Below are positions 46,501 through 60,119 of a stretch of 64,000 bases of DNA, one piece after another. A program made the translations under genes and the position numbers. This stretch comes from Paulownia fortunei (lineage: Eukaryota > Streptophyta > Magnoliopsida > Lamiales > Paulowniaceae): positions 20,513,445-20,577,444 of the forward strand of contig CM033107.1 in NCBI GenBank assembly GCA_019321725.1, in the 5' to 3' direction. The notes under the pieces are model-generated. The model did no database searches. It was not told the DNA's origin and worked only from the letters and a program-made list of their open reading frames with translations. Within the stretch, counting starts at the first letter, position 1, and every line of letters begins with the position of its first letter.

Positions 46501-47246
46501 TTTTGGTTAGCATTAAATTATGAAAATATGCTGAAGGCCGCGTCTACAAGATAGTTGAGAATAATTAATTTGAGGAGGGAAAGTCCGCAAGGTTTCTGAC
46601 AGGAAAGAGCTTCGTTCTCATGGACTTCACTCTTTCCATTCTCATGGCGTCTACGAAAATGACAGAAAAATTTGTTCGAAGAAGTAGAAACTATGTACAT
46701 ACTTTTATTCAAAGTAATTGAAGGATTTGTTTACAACGCTTCTGTATACTTTGATGTAGCAAAATATTGATATTATGGATTTGCTCTTACCAACTTACTA
46801 AAATAAATAAACACCTAAGAATTTGTATTTTTCTTTGTGGATTTTGATGGTTGGATCGACCCGTAACTTAGAGCCATCAATTTGAGAGTTAGACAAGACT
46901 CTTTAATTAATAGAATTGCTATATTTGTAATCAATTAGGCACGAGTTATGTGGGCTGTCTATTATAAATACTACTTTACTTGATTGTTATAATATGAATT
47001 TTCAATATTCACTTCGCTTAAACATTAAAGAATTTTAATTGAAAATCATATTAATAAACCTAATGTGTGTTAAAGTATTATAAGTCTTTTATGAATTAAA
47101 GCACTCGAATTCAAAGACTACAGATCTGAAATTAGATACATTAATTTCCCCAAATGAGACTTCTCTAACAAAGCTCTAGGCTAAACGAGTCTTAAAAAAA
47201 TGAACTTTCACAACTAGGCTTAAAACACTTTTTGCAATATAATTAA

Positions 47247-47629
47247 GGGAGTATTTGCATAAACTTTTGCTTTTAAAAAAAATAATAATTAAATTTAGAG
47301 ATTATTGAAAAGTTAAAATTAGAGTATGCGGTAAAAAACAGTTTACACGAGCTTTACAATAAAATGACAAAAATGCCAAAAGCACTTTTTGAATTATGCA
47401 AAAATTTTGAGGTAATATTATCTAAATAAACTTTTATGTATTTACAAAAATATCAAAAGCACTTTTAGAGCATTAGAAGCTCCCTGCTCCCGGCTTTCAA
47501 ATTCTAATTAAATTAAGCATAAATAGAATCAGAAATTAACACTTGAAAATACTAAAAACTACCTTTTTTTTAATTTTTTCAAGCCAAAAGCTGAAATCAC
47601 TTCCAAGAAGCTATTACAAATACTGCCCA
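47247..47629. mobile_element. Possible non-autonomous TIR element
   Basis: The ends GGGAGTATTTGCATAA and (inverted) GGGCAGTATTTGTAAT pair as a short imperfect TIR. Internal AAAGCACTTTT and CAAAAGC/GCTTTTGG blocks recur on both sides. No convincing TSD was found (TAA on the left, AAG on the right), so the superfamily is open. Confidence 0.4.
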
Positions 47630-49118
47630 AGTATGTGGCTAAATAGCATAAAGACACTTAAAAATCAGAGAGAAATGTTAAATAGAAAAATGACCAAATA
47701 ATGATTGAAACGAATGAATTTCCTCATGAATGTCAACGAGTAAGACCGAATACATAAGATCGCAGAGCTCTAGAAGGCCTTTTCATGCATAAATGGATCC
47801 CCTAGTGGCTCTTTTTAAATTAAAAGTTTTGATATAAATTTGTGTTGGCAATTAAAGCATTCTTTTGCAATTTCAAGACTCCATATTCTCCAAATATGAA
47901 ACTTGAGTGAGTTATTTATGTATAACCTTTTATATCATTTTCGATCGCACTAAATAATATCATTAAATTCAAAATATCTCTAATTCTTTGATAATCAACC
48001 CAAATGATGAACTATTAGTTATCTAACTTCATCATCTTATAAACTTATGAAATCAATGAGTATGAAGTGAGATTAACCCGATATTTATTGGATAACTTTA
48101 CAACCAATATACTGATTTGTATTCGTAAGTATTTTGATGTGAACTATTTATGTAGGATCGAAGTTAAGATGGTTATGTGAAATGCAAACTCAAATTTAGA
48201 TATATCAAATAGCCAAAAAAATCAATAAAATTGGACCTACAACTTCTTAATTTTTGATTAGGGTCGCGTCCCAACTGAGGCCACTTTAAGAGCATGACAA
48301 GGCAGTGACATTATAAGCTCTAATGTCAAAGGGTTTAATGTCAAAGGATTTGAGGTTTTACTTTGAATTCATTAAATTAGCTATGCATTGTAGTTTTTAA
48401 GACATTTGACCTCGTAAGTATTAGTTTAAAGGAACGGCAATCCTCAAATTCCCTTAATTTAATGCTAATCACGTCAAAGGAATGTCGACGTTTAACTTTG
48501 TCTTTCTTGTTTGAATGAGGAATACATACTTTCCACAATTAAAAAATAATTGTATAGTGGCTTGGTAAAGGAAATCAATATTATTTTTTTAATGTAAAAA
48601 TGTAAATTAAATTATGAACCAATTCCGATAGTGATTAACATCATATCATATGTAGATGTAGGGGCAGTATGCATATAAATTGTTCTGACTTTTTTTTTTT
48701 AAATAAAAAGTTTTAGTCACTAGAGCAAAGAGTCAACGCATATTGAATGATCATAAGATTTAAAAGTTATGAAAAACATCTAGTATATAATAATAGTGTA
48801 TTTACGCGCACATTCACTTGAATGCCATATTCTTTTCAAACTTCTAGCTACCATGTGGGTTTTTATTTTTGAAATTCGAACCCATTATATATTTAATATA
48901 TTTAAGACTTTAACAATACGTTTTTTCAAAACAGAAGAAATTAGAGCAACAAAAGAGGATCTTCAATCAACAATTTTTGTTGTCATACTATTATTCTATC
49001 AATGGGTATACTGATTGGTGCTCATTTTGGATTCCAAACAATTCGAATTTGGACATTTATCACTATAACGTTAAATATGTGATAGACGACTCGTGATAAA
49101 CAACATAAACGAAAGAAA

Positions 49119-49145
49119 TATATATATATATATATATATATATAT
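49119..49145. repeat. (TA)n microsatellite
   Basis: A simple run of about 13 TA units. Confidence 0.95.
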
Positions 49146-50017
49146 TACGAGTCAAGTACTTTCTTAGTAGCACCTTCCATATATGATTGTTGGAATAAAT
49201 GGGGTGAATTGAAAAAGTTTCTAATTTAATAAAAAATTTCAAACTTGAAAATATGTCCAATTTAAAGAAAAGTCTTCTAAAGCTTGAAAAAATGCCTAAT
49301 TAATATGAACGGTTATAAATGTAGATATGAAAAGTTGTGATTGTCCACTAATATTGAAGGAGTACGATCAATAGACGCATCTATTCATAGGTATATAGTA
49401 AGAATTGCGAACCTTTATGAAAAGATGCAATTTGAACCCTTAGATCATAACAATATCTTAAGAAATGCGATTCATCTGTGTAAATTGATTCTAATTAAGG
49501 GATATAATCAATCATGATAAGATACCTAAAAATCTATAAACAGACCCCCTCATTGTATTTTATCTACCCAAATCAATTCGAATTCAATAAATTTTTCTCT
49601 TATCCCTCTTACTAAAATAAATTCTGTTGTTTTAGTATTTATATTATTTTTTTGAAAAATATACAATCAAACTTTTAGTTCAACTGAAAAAATTAATATA
49701 ATGTTGTATTAATTTTATAAAAAAATATTATATCTTAAAAGATAGACGTCTAAGTTCCTATAACATTATGTAGGAAACAAAATATATTTTAAAAATATTA
49801 GATCCGTATTTACATCACTTAAGTTAAAAGTTTATACACAAATCCAATCTCTTTTTCATATACAATCAACAACAGTCTCGTTAGTTATGAGTTTGAATCA
49901 TTTTAAAGAATTAGAATCATGAATTCGAATTACGTAAAAAAAAAATTGTGAACAGTAAAATATTTTTTTAAATATATATATATATATATTCATAAATGGA
50001 CCCACACTTACGTTCGA

Positions 50018-50043
50018 ATATATATATATATATATATATATAT
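50018..50043. repeat. (TA)n microsatellite
   Basis: A run of about 13 TA units; a shorter one lies nearby at about 49973-49989, separated by a short unique segment. Confidence 0.95.
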
Positions 50044-51113
50044 TGTAAAATGTATATATAATCCTGCGTTAGAATCACTTACGTAAAATTGAGAAAGCTT
50101 TACAAATTTAGGGTGGATTGACCCACGGACTCTGAGGTCTCAGCCCTATATGCCCTTTAATATTCATAAATGGACCGTAGAGGCGTAGAGTTGTTTGGTT
50201 GAACAAAACACGGAATTGACGTAAGCGTCAAGTGTTATCATGGCATAAATTTGAGCAAAAAACTGGACATACCTTCTCTAAATTCAGCTTAAATTGTGAC
50301 CCTCCATTTAGTTCGAATTCTTTATTTTAATTTAATATTTTATATTATATTATACATTATAATTATATATTAAGTATATAAAATATTTTTTTAAATATAT
50401 ATTTAATATTTATATATAAAATATAATATAATATAAACTATTAAAATAAAACAGAAAGTCCGAATCATCCACCATTATAAAATATAAAACAGAAGATTCC
50501 CAACTAGACGGCGGCCACTTACAAATAGCTTCAATTCCAAAAAACATATGGTCATTGTCTCTTTCAAATTTTGCCTCACTGACACTTGGTTCTGTACTTA
50601 AGATATTTGACAGCTTGATTCCAGCTGCTGGGTGGAAAAATGGGAACTAAAAACTATCCAAGTTCTGGGAAAAACCAATGTGAATTGGTGGAATTAAATT
50701 CTTTATAATGTGGTTGACAAATGGGTGCCAAGAAATAAAGAACTACTCTCATTCACACCCTCAAAAAATATTTTCTAAGTGTGTATTATTTCTAAATTGA
50801 TCAGTTGAACAATGATAGAGCCAAAGGCATGGTAGAATAATTAATCAAAGTCCAGAAGAGAAAACTTGTGGCATTTGTTTGTTTTCATTCAACCAACTGA
50901 TTACTTGACAAGTCCAAGAAACATGATAAGTCTGATCAGTATTAAACAAGAAAAAATTAAAATCTTCATTGATGAATCTGATTTACAGTATTTTTCTGAG
51001 GCAAAACTATTCTTTGGATATTGGGCCCTGTCACTTAAAGAATCAAGAATACAAACCCAAAAACCAAAACTCGAAAACTACCAAAAAAAAAAAAAAAAAG
51101 AAAAGAAAAAAGA

Positions 51114-52848
51114 TCAATGTGTATTCTTCACAGTTTTTCTCCTTTCCATGAAATCATGTATTCTTCTGAGTGCAACTTCCAGAGTTTGCTCACTCATATT
51201 TGCAAAGCAAACTCTAAACCATCCTGGCTCCGAACAATGGCAAGAAGATCCTGGAGATATGTTTAGCTTCACTTCATGCAATATTAATTTCCACAAAGCC
51301 AATTCTTGTTCCTTTGTGGGCTCCTCCAATAAACTGCTCAAATTCATCCAGCAAAACAATCCTGCATTTCCCTTCAAACACTCGATACCGCTATTTCTCA
51401 ATCCCTCAATGATCATTTGGTACCTCTTCTTCAGCCTTTCTCGATTAGTTTTTATGTAGTTTTCTGTGAAACTTCTGTCGGAAAGCATGGAAGCCAAGAG
51501 CTGCTGTGTTTGGGAAGAAATCAATGTGAAGCTGGACATTCTTCTTGCGGTTGTGACCACTTTATCATTGTATGAATAAATAGTCCCAACCCTAAACCCC
51601 GGAAGGCCCAAGTCTTTTGACAGGCTATAAACAATGTGAACTCTTTCAGAATCTTTGTAATTCCGGGCCTCAAGAATCTCAGCAATGCTGACAAATTCCT
51701 CAGAAGAGAAGGCTGATCCTGAATATATTTCATCAGAGACAAGATGGATGTTTTTTCGCGTAACGAATTCAAGAATCTCTTCAAGAATGGATCTTTTGAT
51801 GGTTGCCCCCAAAGGGTTTGATGGATTTGTTATGAGTACTCCTCTAACTCTAATGTTCTTGGATTCTGCTTCGCAGTATGCTGCTTCCAAAGCCTGAGGA
51901 GTGATCTCAAAATTGTTTGAACTGTCGCAGTGGACCGGTATGATGTTAACTCCTGTTCTCCACCTCAAGTCTCTGTCAAACCTGTGAAACGGCCATAAAT
52001 CCCACTATTGAGTTAGTTTAGGTTGGCAGCCAAGATTCTGCAAAAAATTGTGTGATTCTTGTGGGATGAAAAGTTTGAATTTAGTAGTATTTTGTAGTTA
52101 GTTCCTACCCTGGATAGTAAGGAGTTGGGATAAGCAAGGCATCTCCAGGATCAGCCAAAATGAAGGTTAGTAGTTCATTTGCTGCAGTGGCGCCGGCTGT
52201 GATAACAACTCTATCAGGGTTGAATTTTGCTCTTCCCCCTCTTATTTGTTCCATGAAACTTGCCATTGCCTGAAATGTTGTTGTACAAGTAGGATTAGAG
52301 TTTGTCCTTTGGGGAAGTTTCATGCTATAACTATTTAGTTATAGTTGTCTGTATATGGAGTATTACCTTTCTGAAAGATAGTAGCCCATGATAATCTTGA
52401 AACAATGCATTCTCTCTAAATCCAGAAGTTTTGCTCCCATTGTTGGTTGCCTCTGAATGTTTTTCCAGGTATTGCTCTAGCAAATCAAATGAAACCTGTA
52501 CATAATATTATACCACAAATTAGTTATCTTAGCAAGAACCCCGAATATTGAAGGGCAAAACCGTTAAATCATGATGTCACGTTGCATAATCCAACGGCTG
52601 TGGATCACTTTGATTACTTGTCCCAAGAATTTCGCCATCTTAGTTTGCCTATTATCACAAAAATATTGACAGCATACCTGATTTTCTGCAAGTCCCATCT
52701 GTATGACTCCAGAGGGATTGCATAACTCATCATAAGGGTCTTCATCATATGCTTTCCACCCAGCAAAATATGGTGAATCTTCACCATGAGTTTCTGATAC
52801 TGCAACTTTTGATAAACAAACAGAGGGCTGTTCAATCTCAATTGCCAT
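51114..52848 (-). CDS. ACS7: 1-aminocyclopropane-1-carboxylate synthase, type III (ACS7-like), 4 exons, 442 aa
   Basis: Exons: 52848-52678, 52495-52367, 52269-52109 and 51981-51114 (1329 nt), all GT-AG with matching phases. The enzyme converts S-adenosylmethionine to ACC, the committed step of ethylene synthesis; it is a cytosolic PLP-dependent class I aminotransferase-fold enzyme. Seen in the protein: [20 protein letters not shown] near residue 21; GLAENQ (52-57); [20 protein letters not shown] in exon 3; [15 protein letters not shown] across the exon 3/4 join; [15 protein letters not shown]; and the PLP lysine in [14 protein letters not shown] (Lys276). The chain ends [17 protein letters not shown], without the CDPK and MAPK site tails of type I and the tail of type II isoforms. 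That makes it type III; Arabidopsis ACS7 is 447 aa as I recall. Confidence 0.97.
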
Positions 52849-53001
52849 AATCAGAGTTTGAAGCTAGTGCCTTTCCAAAAAAAAGAAAGCCTTTTTTTTT
52901 TTTTTTTCCTTTCTTTTTTTGTCTTTTTTGGTTGTTGCAGAAGAGGAGAAAATAGAATAATTTGATTGAATTCTTGAATGAAGGTGTTTGTCAAAGGTCC
53001 C

Positions 53002-53010
53002 CTATTTATA
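53002..53010 (-). promoter_or_regulatory. TATA box of the ACC synthase gene
   Basis: TATAAATAG on the minus strand lies about 155 bases upstream of the start codon. It would place transcription start near 52975 and give a leader of about 125 nt that contains an A-rich tract (about 52880-52920). Confidence 0.75.
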
Positions 53011-54667
53011 CATATAGCATAAAGATACAAAAAGGGGGCCCTCCTCAGCCTCATATGGAAATGATAATATTTTGACAAATTAAAATGCAAAAGAACCAAT
53101 GATTGATTCTGTAGAGTAAGCAAGATCAAAGATCACCTTTTACAAAATATATAGTTTTTATTCACTGGCGACAACTGTTGGCCTCTGTCATCTTTTTCAA
53201 AGGCTTCCTCTATCTCAATCTCCACGAGATCCACAGCAAATATGGTGGTTGAATGGGGTGGGTGTTTTACCTCAAAAATATCATTTCTAACTTCCCTTTC
53301 TTTTATGTCTTTCTTTTTTCTGAGGCTTGTATTGGTTTTTTATTGAGGGTAACGTTTTTGTTGGGGTTGGCTTATGTCCTTCACTTGTGGATATAATCAC
53401 CAAAATTGTGGAGAGCCGATCAATTGTGATTTGGCCTATCATATTTGTGTACAACTTTACTTTAACCAGAATAAAATTAAGTAATTGAATTTTGAACTTA
53501 TGCATGGATATAAAGACGGTATTTGGATCTGAAAGGACTTTACCAAAACACACTCTTTTAAGTTCTTTAAATTTTGTGGGTGGCGATTTTGAGTCCCAAA
53601 TTTTTTGAGCCAAGTGAGCAATTTAATGGAGAGCTTGGACCATATATCAGTATAAATTAAAATATCTATTTAGATATCATAAAGTGTTTGATAATGTTTA
53701 CAAGACAAGAATTTATAAGCTACTAAAATAAGATCTTAGAATTTTATAATGATTCATTTACAGAAAAGTAAAGATCCTAATTGATTTTTAAGATTTTTAA
53801 AAACTTATTTAATTTTAATTATGTTTATTACAAAATTGCTATTAGTGATATTTTATAAATTTTATAATCTTATAACTTTTTCAACACAAAATATAACATG
53901 TTATAAAATTAAAAAGTATTTTATTGATGTAAGAATTTATAATATTTTTTAAATAAATTTAATCGAACATTTTCTAAGTCTTATCGTATTTTTGGTATTC
54001 TATCGTCTGTAATATAAAGTAATCATATTTGATTCATCCACACAGACATAACAATACCCCAGACAAAAATTTCCGCTCTTTGAAATACAGTATGTGGTCA
54101 AGTGAACACAAAATTACGGCAACAGATTATTGGATGCTATTGATAATGCAAGAGTAAAATATCTTAAATTCCGTTTTTACCCTCAGAAGTTAAAGGACCA
54201 AATCCTAATTATTCCTTCCTTAATTGTCGTATCGTGAGTAAGTAGTGGATTCTTATTGGATGTAAGACAAATTTCTAATTGACCTACCTTCTAAACCAAT
54301 TTTGATTTGATCCTTTTTGTTCTTTTAAATTGTTTCAAACTTTGGGAAAAAAATTAAAATAATTAAACAATTTATTGTAATTAGAAAATTCTTTCAATCT
54401 CATTTTAATAGTGAATTATTTTATAAAAAAACTGTTCGGATTGCAGTATTAAAGACAAAATGAAATCCACTGATTTCTGAAAAATTGAGAACAGATTTCT
54501 CTAACCCAATCTCAAATGTTACATAGAGTAAGGAAAAAGGACTAAAATCAGTCCATTGAATGGAAAAATCTAAATACTTGAAAAAATATTACAATATAGG
54601 ATAAATTAAACAAAAATAGGCTTGTAATCTTAAATAGATGTTAGGGAATAAAAAAACTTTTTCAGAT

Positions 54668-54679
54668 TGTGTGTGTGTG

Positions 54680-54723
<44 letters not shown>
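54668..54723 (+). repeat. Compound (GT)n(AT)n microsatellite
   Basis: About 21 GT units with one GC interruption are followed by about 7 AT units. Confidence 0.95.
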
Positions 54724-55080
54724 ATACGATATATATTAGATATAATCACCAATTGCTATCAATTATTTTCACAATTGAACTGATAATTAACTTACTAAAT
54801 TGATTGCTCATAAAAAGACAGAGTGAGAGAAGGAACAGATTATTTTCTTTTCTATAAAATGGAATGAGAGTAAAACAAAAATAAAAATTTAAAAGATTAG
54901 AAATTAAAAAGGAGTATATATATGAGCTTTGCTTTGATTGCAATGGAAAAAGATAGATTGCAAGAATTTTGCTCCGCCATTATGCGCGTATATTATTGAT
55001 TGTGCATCTTACCATACATATTATATATTTCCATACTTGGTGGTGGTGTACTATTGGATATTTATCTCACCATATATTTC

Positions 55081-55111
<31 letters not shown>

Positions 55112-57163
55112 ATTTTTATGTGAATGTCATCTGTATAACATTACACTACCCCAGCCATTGTTGAGTGTAGCAACTATAAGTGAAGCATTTAGAGTAACTA
55201 ATTAAGCTGTAACAATCAGAAAAAATATTTTGACTGAACTAAGGTATCCATCTTTGAGTCCAGCAAGATTTTCATTTCATCCTACGTCAAAACTGCTGTT
55301 AGGACTCAAAGATTTCGATGCTTTCACTGTCTCTCATTCTTTTCCCCTATGAAATTTTGTTAGGACAATTCCATTTTTCTGTGGAACCTATCAAAACATT
55401 ATCAAATATCTCCCTATATTTTCATAAATGAAATAAACCAGCATCTAGGTCAATAACCAACTAGTACTTGTTAATATATTGATGATTTATTTTATGAAAA
55501 AAAATAGGGGACGGAATAACCAACATAGTATTTGGGCAGATCTAAGAGTGGTTAAGTTTCTTACCACCTGACAAAGATACTGATTTGCATACGAAAACAA
55601 GACAAAGTAGAAACTACGAGAAGATATGATCATGGCCCCACATCTCCACTATTCTTCAAGCAACATAATTAATTTCTAACTTCCTTAAAAACCTTTCTAA
55701 TCATTGATTATCACCATCTAATCTATTTCCATAATCAATTTTTTACTCTCTTTTTTTTTTATAGTCATCATCAGATTTGTACTAAGTGAGGCATACATTT
55801 TGTCTCGTGTTGGAAAACAGTTAATTGGCTGCATTAAGTGAAATTTAACAAGCTGTGTAATTGAGCAATATTATACATATTACCAGCTAATTTTCACACT
55901 TTATAATCCACATTTCCTAATTTTTATAAAAAAATTAATGTAAATAACTCCCTTGAATGAATTTATAAATAACTATTCATACAAGAATTAAATTGTCAAT
56001 ATTGATTACTTAATGACATATATATAATGATAAATTATATTGTTAATAAAAATTGGTAAGTTATTGACAATAAAAATTATCATAATTACTCACTGATTAT
56101 TGTCACTATATGACAATAGTAACAATTTAGAAAAAATTCTTGTTTGAGTTTTTGAAAATCATTATAGTCATAAAATATAATTATTATCACTTAATATATA
56201 TTATTAATAATAATTTTGATATTATCACTTAATTTTTTTATCATTAATATTATTTTTGATGTAGCGTCTCTCTGCCCCTCACTCCTCTTTTTCATCATGT
56301 TATTTCTTATGATGATAGTGGGGCTCCAAAATTACTTCACGTCCTCTAAATCCACTTCTTAGTGTAGGCAACTATTTCACCTTCATTAGTACGTACGCCA
56401 AAGAGAACTAACACGAACTTCACAAAAAATCTTTCTAACTTCGTGTATTTTCACATCAAATACTGAGTGATGGAATACACATTATACTTAATATTATTTC
56501 TTAAGTTCAATATTAAATACTTAGTGTAGGCAAGTATTTCACTATCATTGATGTAAAAATTAAAACGTAGAGTAATGAGCAAACGTTCTACTACAAAATA
56601 TTATTCGTTTTGGTCTAATCTTTGATAACCACTTCTCTCAACTTCATGGCTTTAAAAAATCAGTTCATGGGTTGTTTAATTTCTTGCTGTGTTATAGGAA
56701 TGCAAGTGAAAGAGACGATGTTTGTGTTTAAACAGCAATGTGAATCCACTAAGGTGGTCTTGTTGCAGGAGATTCTTTTAGTTTTGATTTTGTAGCAATT
56801 AAACAGTGTTTAGTGTTAATGATCTTCTTTTGTTAAGGGGTGATTAGTACTAATGATCTTCGTTTGAGAACTAAAGAGTGTAGTTAATTAAATGTAGAAC
56901 TATGGCCTTGTTTGTTTTATTTACATTTTGAGAAATGCTGAGTTGTAGGCTTGTAGTTTGAAATGAGTTTCTTTATGTATTTCAATCTTTAATTTTAAAA
57001 CTTTTTTGAAAATATTTTCAAAAATTATATTTTTTTAAAAGAGAAAGTACAATTGATTACAAAATATCAAAGACTAATTCAATACAATTAATTGTTTTGA
57101 ATTAAACATACAATTGATGAAAGAAATTATTATTAAAATATAGAAAATGAACGTACATAGGTA

Positions 57164-57227
57164 GGATTTGAATCCAATACCTATTCTAAATTAGAGAGTC
57201 TTGATATCTCACTCTTATCACTTGGAC
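57164..57227 (-). repeat. Possible tRNA-derived SINE head
   Basis: On the minus strand an A-box-like GTCCAAGTGATAAGAGTG is followed by a B-box-like GGATTCAAATCC at tRNA spacing. It is similar in layout to the block at 22860-22924. No cloverleaf is evident, so it is not called as a tRNA gene. Confidence 0.35.
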
Positions 57228-60119
57228 AAGGACAAGATCTCATTGGAATTTTTTTCAAAAACATCAAAAACATTTTCGAATTTCTTTCTTTCATTTTGTG
57301 CGTCTTTTTCATCTTGCTCAATGGAAAAATACATTTTGGAAAAATGATTAATCTAAACAAATTTTAACACGATTGGAATCCCTTTATAAATTCATTCTCA
57401 AGTTTATTTTCGAAAGCTCAATTTTTATCTAAAAATGAATATATATTTCCAAAAATGAAAACACACAAAAATCCAATTTTATGTATATATTTATTAAATT
57501 TTACAATTTTGCTCCTCTAAACGTATTAAAATTGCCATCTGAAAATATTTCTTGTTCATTATTCTTAAAAAAAAAATCCAATTTCGCCATCGAAATTAAA
57601 TTAAAATTTCTAGCTCCAACTAGTAAATACATATATAACCAATCCCATCAAATAAAAGAATAAAAAAATCCAAACAATCAAGAATTATAATGGTAATCAA
57701 GCTCTCCAAACTCAAGTGTAATTAAGCACTCTAAGCTCAAGTGTAATTAGGTGGATTAACACAAAATATTTCATGGTCTAATCACAACTTTGAATATGTT
57801 ATAATATGAAGAATCACAATATATGCTGATTAATGAACTAAATCTTAAAAAGCATCTTGTATAATCTTCTACACTTAATTAGTAGTTGTTTCTTAGAATC
57901 TATGATGATGTCAACAAAGAATAGCATCTTGTCTGAAACCTGCTTAATATTTTGCCTCTACCACAATATCAGCTTACATATAGCAAACAACCGTTGACAT
58001 TACCACTGCTGCTAATTGAGTCATTTTCAAGCTTTATCGGATCATGGATATGGAAAATATTACATGATAGAACCCAAATTAAACGTGCATAAAAAATATT
58101 TATTATTGTGGAATATATAGTGGGAACATATGATTGTGTTGGATATATCTGCCAAGACTCTACAGTTACTTGTTGCATAGTAAACAATTCGAGGTTCTGA
58201 AATTATTTTTTAGCTCTTAAAATTTATAATTTGGGTATTATTCGAATAATTTGGAATAAAATTATGATTATTTTAAAAATATATTGATATATTTTTTAAT
58301 TATTTTATAAAAAAAATATGTTGTGTGAAAATTGTTAATGAAAATTATACTATCTAGTAAGCTTATATGTGTTGAAACAAAAAATAGAAAAAATAACTAA
58401 TTATAATGTGATCTTATAAAAAAAATAGAATAAAATTCAAAAATAAATCGCCATATTAATAAAAAAAATTGAGAATTTTTTTTAAAATATTATTTATGAA
58501 AGACATCTACAATATTCCAACATCCAGTAAAAATATTATATTTTATTCAAATTATTTTTAAAAATTAGAAAATTTTATTACTATGCGTAAGCGATTACTT
58601 TAAATTACTTGAATTCGGCTTATTTTCAAGTGTGAAAATTTGATCTTTTGTGTATAAGAAAATGTGAGGAAATTATCTTGTATCCCAATAGGATGGCACG
58701 AATCTTCCATGCAGACTAACCACTCACCGGCCGGGACAAAGTTTAAGTTCAAATATTTGATGATGAGATCACTCAAAATGTGGAGAATTGAAGAATATTT
58801 GGTAGATATCGGCAATGACTTTGGCTTGCTTCTATTTATAAGATTTTGATGTTTGAAAAATATTAATGGATTTTATTCCTTTCTTAAGGTTGCATAGTCA
58901 AGGTTCAATTTGCTCCTTTATGTGTCCATAGATATTGTTTCGAATATTCTGATTTTCCAAAACATTTAATATGGGTTGTGTTAGGTGATTCAAAAACCTA
59001 CTGCAAAATGAGATGAATAAATGTTTATAAAATTCTAGACTGAAATTTATAATATGTAAATTAGATGTTATTCTTACATTGTTGAATATGTTATAAATAA
59101 TATAGATTGTTATCACAGGCCTATCAAATTTAAATTTTACTTTTTAATAATTTTTTAATAAATATAAAATGAGTAAAAGTCGATCCTACGAGAATTAATA
59201 TTAATTGATTTACAACAACTCACTAACTAAAAAATTTAATTTCAAAATTATTAATCTAAAGTTAAGACGCAACAAGTAAATTTTAAAAATAAACAACAAA
59301 TAGTCGAGGGAATTGAGTTGATTAACTAAGTTGCATAAATTAAAACTAATTAAAATGCAAACGAATGAAAGTCAAAACAATAAGCAACAAGTGGTTTAAG
59401 GAGTTTGATGTTTCCTTCACCGCCACTAGACAATGGATTATAATTTCATATCAATATTATTAACAACTTGTCATTGAAATTATCAACTGTAGGTAATAAC
59501 AAGTTCTACTACCCCAATCTTTTCTTAGTTGCTCGTTAGGTAAAACAAGCTATCTACCTAAATCTCTATTCACCAAACAATCTAGAACAAGTTTTCTAAA
59601 TTTAATTCAATTGATGCGTTAAAATAAAAAAAATAAATTGATCTAAATGACAACCACACAAGTTCGATGCATTCAACTTAGATTATGTTTTTCATTGCAA
59701 TTAATAAAAATATTCCATAATCATTAATAATAATTTACTATACATGATTTTAAATTTAAGATAATTACGGATCTAAAATCTCTAATCTAATTATAGGAAT
59801 TTTTCAAACTTAATTTGATGGTGCACCCAAACAAAGTAAGAAAATACTCATTAAAATATTAAGCATAGAAAAATATAAATAATTTCAATTGAAAAGTTGA
59901 TTAATAATACTAAATATTTAATTATAAGAACCCATGTTTACGGCTTTGCAATGACTTTCAACCAAGAAGGAAGCATGATAAAAAATAACAAGAAAATTAA
60001 AACTAACAACATTAAGAGCCAAATAAATTTATTGATTGAAAAAAATAGTTGAGGTTGATGGTGGATTATGAATGTCTCCTCCTCCAAACCTTTTCCATGT
60101 CTTCTTTCTTGATGCCCAA

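Larger units (their letters stand above)
41673..51113. other. Gene-free stretch of about 9.4 kb
   Basis: No gene is supported. Short frames at 41940-42131, 42730-43006, 46518-46712 and 48796-49260 show no family motif or plausible exon partners. Contents seen: a C-run G4 candidate, (AAAT)n at about 43201-43229, a 27-T run at 43546-43572, TA microsatellites, a possible TIR element at 47247-47629, and general AT-rich DNA. The last 200 bases before 51114 are probably ACC synthase 3' UTR. Confidence 0.5.
53011..60114. other. Gene-free stretch of about 7 kb
   Basis: The first several hundred bases are the ACC synthase promoter region. Beyond that I see no supported gene: short frames at 53287-53613, 54938-55205, 57481-57663 and 58600-59116 lack motifs. 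Contents: a long (GT)n run, a second TG/TA run at about 55084-55112, and a possible SINE head. From about 59110 a repeat-like sequence begins (TCACAGGCCTATCAAATTT, then GTCGATCCTACGAG) that recalls gypsy-type LTR edges. It appears to resume after the solo LTR at 62582. Confidence 0.45.

Noticed and set aside
46518..46712. 64-codon minus-strand frame as a small secreted peptide
   Set aside because: No signal peptide, no recognised peptide motif, and no promoter or splice partners in view.
50866..51459. 197-codon plus-strand frame
   Set aside because: It lies antisense to the last exon and 3' UTR of the ACC synthase gene; its length reflects the constrained codons on the other strand.
57164..57227. 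Functional tRNA gene on the minus strand
   Set aside because: A- and B-box-like cores are present, but acceptor and anticodon stems do not pair, so only a tRNA-derived repeat is suggested.
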